Assembly: GCA_027365485.1 (NCBI GenBank)
Contig: DAHXNH010000381.1
Span: forward strand, 1 to 36,182
Reading direction: 5' to 3'
Length of the DNA stretch: 36,182 bases
From: Clostridiales bacterium
GTDB taxonomy: Bacteria; Bacillota; Sulfobacillia; Sulfobacillales; Sulfobacillaceae
In this document: piece after piece, positions 34,756 through 36,182 of the stretch
How positions within the stretch are numbered: the stretch's first letter is position 1
Layout of the letters: each line of letters opens with the position of its first letter
Position numbers and translations under genes: made by a program
The notes under the pieces: model-generated
What the model saw: only the letters and a program-made list of their open reading frames with translations
Told to the model about the DNA's origin: nothing
Database searches by the model: none

Positions 34756-35762
34756 AAGCTCCGGCTCACCGCAAATGGATCGTAAGCCCGGGCGTCGTCC
34801 AGTAAGATCTCGCCCTCGGCCGTCACCGCAATAACGCCGGGCTCGTCGGTGACCACTCCAACCTCGCAAAATGCCAACCCTATCTGTTCTAATCGACGTC
34901 GGGCCTCGGGCATGCGCGATGGGGCGATGGCCGCCAACAATTCATAATCCTCGCCGCCATAATATGCCCAATCGCTGACACGGGCATCTAATTCGGCCGC
35001 CAGTTCTTGGGTGGCCTGGTCGATGGGCAGGAGAGACTCGGTGATGCGCATCCCCACGCTGCCGAACTGGGAAAACTCGCGAAGTTCACTGACCAACCCA
35101 TCGCTAATATCGGTCATGGCGTGAGCCAAGGGCGCCAAAGCCACCCCCGCTTCCACCCGTGCCAACGGCGCCATCTGCGCTGTGAGCAGCGATCGCTCTA
35201 GCATGCTTGTGCCTGGCCAACGCACCCCTCTCTCTAGCAGTTGCAGGCCGCCATAGGCTGCCCCCAGTCGTCCCGTGACCACCAGACGGTCCCCAGGCCG
35301 GGCCCCTCGGCGCAGTACCGGCCCTGAAGCGGACGGCTCTCCTAGCATCGTCACATCCAATACGAGCCCGGCGGACGATTCCACGGTATCCCCACCAATC
35401 AAGACGGCTCCGTATCGATCCAAAGCTCGAGCTACGCCTCGATAGATGCCCTCGATCACCTGAACGTCCACCTCGCCATCGACACCCAGGCTGGTTAGAC
35501 ACACTTTAGGCATTCCGCCCATCGCGGCAATGTCGCTGACGTTAACCGCCACCGCTTTTTCGCCCAGTTGTTCCGGGTCCATCCACTGCCAGCGAAAATG
35601 TGTGCCTTCGACCAACATATCCGATGTCGCCAGCCATCCCTTTTCGGACGGCGGTAAAAAAGCCGCGTCATCCCCGATGCCGACATATCCCATAGCCGGA
35701 GTGGCCTGCAAGCGATGGATCGTCGAGATTAAGCCGCGTTCTCCCAGTTGCCGAATATTCAC
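34752..35762 (-). CDS. thiL: Thiamine-monophosphate kinase ThiL
   Basis: Last step of thiamine diphosphate synthesis: phosphorylates thiamine monophosphate with ATP. 336 residues of the AIR-synthase-related fold. GIGDDAAFL (28-36), TSDMLVEGTHFRW, AVNVSDIAAMGGMPKVCLTS, VLIGGDTVES and MTDISDGLVSELREF are the conserved ATP/Mg and substrate blocks, and YYGGEDYELLAAI is near the end. The GTG start at 35762 has GAGGAGG 6 nt upstream. It heads the thiL-tsaE-tsaB cluster with ATGA overlaps, a widespread but functionally unexplained linkage. A minus-strand TATGAT (35790-35795) may be part of its promoter. Confidence 0.96.
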   Translation of the reverse strand: MNIRQLGERGLISTIHRLQATPAMGYVGIGDDAAFLPPSEKGWLATSDMLVEGTHFRWQWMDPEQLGEKAVAVNVSDIAAMGGMPKVCLTSLGVDGEVDVQVIEGIYRGVARALDRYGAVLIGGDTVESSAGLVLDVTMLGEPSASGPVLRRGARPGDRLVVTGRLGAAYGGLQLLERGVRWPGTSMLERSLLTAQMAPLARVEAGVALAPLAHAMTDISDGLVSELREFSQFGSVGMRITESLLPIDQATQELAAELDARVSDWAYYGGEDYELLAAIAPSRMPEARRRLEQIGLAFCEVGVVTDEPGVIAVTAEGEILLDDARAYDPFAVSRSL

Positions 35763-35963
35763 CAGAACCTCCTCAAGTCCTCTCGCTCTATCATATCCTT
35801 AATTTTGACACACCATCGACAAAAATGGGGCGATTTTTGGGACAAACTCGGTCGAACCCCGTCGAATTTCTGAAAGTTGGCCGATCACTTCTAAGGGGGT
35901 TTTGTTCATTCACGGTTTTCCATACTCCCGAGCATATGATACTCTCCCCCTTAGGAGGGCATT

Positions 35964-36182
35964 ATGAGTGAAATCATTCGTCAGGATATCGCCTGGCAAG
36001 GAACTCGGTGGAGTTGGTTTGAGCAGGGTTTAGGTCCAAAAATGGTTCTCTTGCACGGCGGTGGAGGCACGGGGCGTGCCTTTTCCAGCCAAATTCGTCA
36101 GTTTAGCGCTGACTATCGCGTGGTGGCGCCGGATTTGCCCGGATTTGGCCGTTCTGAACGGCCCTCGGAGATCCAAACCGTC
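35964..36182 (+). CDS. Alpha/beta hydrolase, 5' part only
   Basis: The first 73 codons of a gene that leaves the window at the right edge. The N-terminus reads MSEIIRQDIAWQGTRWSW, followed by MVLLHGGGGTGRAF, the oxyanion-hole HGG block, and YRVVAPDLPGFGRSERPS, the beta-4 block typical of alpha/beta hydrolase fold proteins such as esterases, C-C hydrolases and haloperoxidases. The nucleophile elbow and catalytic His lie outside the window. The ATG at 35964 has TTAGGAGGG at 35951-35959. TATGAT at 35935-35940 may be its -10 box. It is divergent from thiL. Confidence 0.88.
   Translation, partial: MSEIIRQDIAWQGTRWSWFEQGLGPKMVLLHGGGGTGRAFSSQIRQFSADYRVVAPDLPGFGRSERPSEIQTV

Noticed and set aside
34756-34869. 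Longer start for tsaE
   Set aside because: The extension is an Arg-rich shadow of thiL; the ATGA overlap at 34755 gives the family N-terminus.

Overview
The window reads as chromosomal DNA from a Gram-positive bacterium of the Firmicutes. The signs are very strong AGGAGG-type ribosome binding sites, several GTG and TTG starts, a perfect CIRCE operator in front of groES-groEL, a KimA-like potassium transporter and a GroEL ending in a GGM tail. The gene content would suit an acidophilic Sulfobacillus-like organism, but that genus call is an inference from gene content and has not been tested by any search.

Region 1 (about 1-3430) is a decayed accessory segment. It holds an IS4-family transposase relic, an AbrB-type antitoxin whose partner toxin carries an in-frame TGA, a displaced 3' half of a tRNA-Arg(UCU) gene with its own terminator (a probable attachment-site scar), a 155-bp element bounded by 25-bp inverted repeats, and a broken SPPY-type DNA methyltransferase.

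Region 2 (3430-8950, minus strand) is housekeeping: groES-groEL with promoter, CIRCE and terminator; molybdenum cofactor genes (moaC and a MoaB/MogA-type gene) behind a zinc alcohol dehydrogenase that has lost its structural-zinc lobe; and metA, started from a TTG codon and predicted to be an acetyltransferase.

Region 3 (8950-15960) is mixed metabolism: a TauE/SafE transporter, an atypical short-chain dehydrogenase, an acyl-ACP desaturase, a medium-chain dehydrogenase paired with a HAD hydrolase, and then the most unusual locus here. Two adjacent plus-strand genes (14012-15862) each encode a tandem pair of YbjQ/UPF0145-like domains, giving four divergent copies in a two-gene operon.

Region 4 (15958-25100) holds a GntR/FCD regulator, an S11 D-Ala-D-Ala carboxypeptidase, a fumarylacetoacetate-hydrolase-family enzyme, a possible IS200/IS605 right-end relic, an OatA-like acyltransferase split into a membrane gene and a secreted SGNH gene, an ammonium transporter, and a HisA-like barrel lacking one catalytic Asp.

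Region 5 (25096-36182) holds a secreted protein of unknown function, a KimA-like transporter with a palindrome touching its -10 box, guaB, murC, a gamma-carbonic anhydrase, and the tRNA t6A machinery (tsaD; thiL-tsaE-tsaB-rimI with ATGA overlaps). The start of an alpha/beta hydrolase runs off the right edge. I saw no CRISPR array, no complete tRNA or rRNA gene and no intact transposase. Proteins were identified by reading motifs, not by database search.
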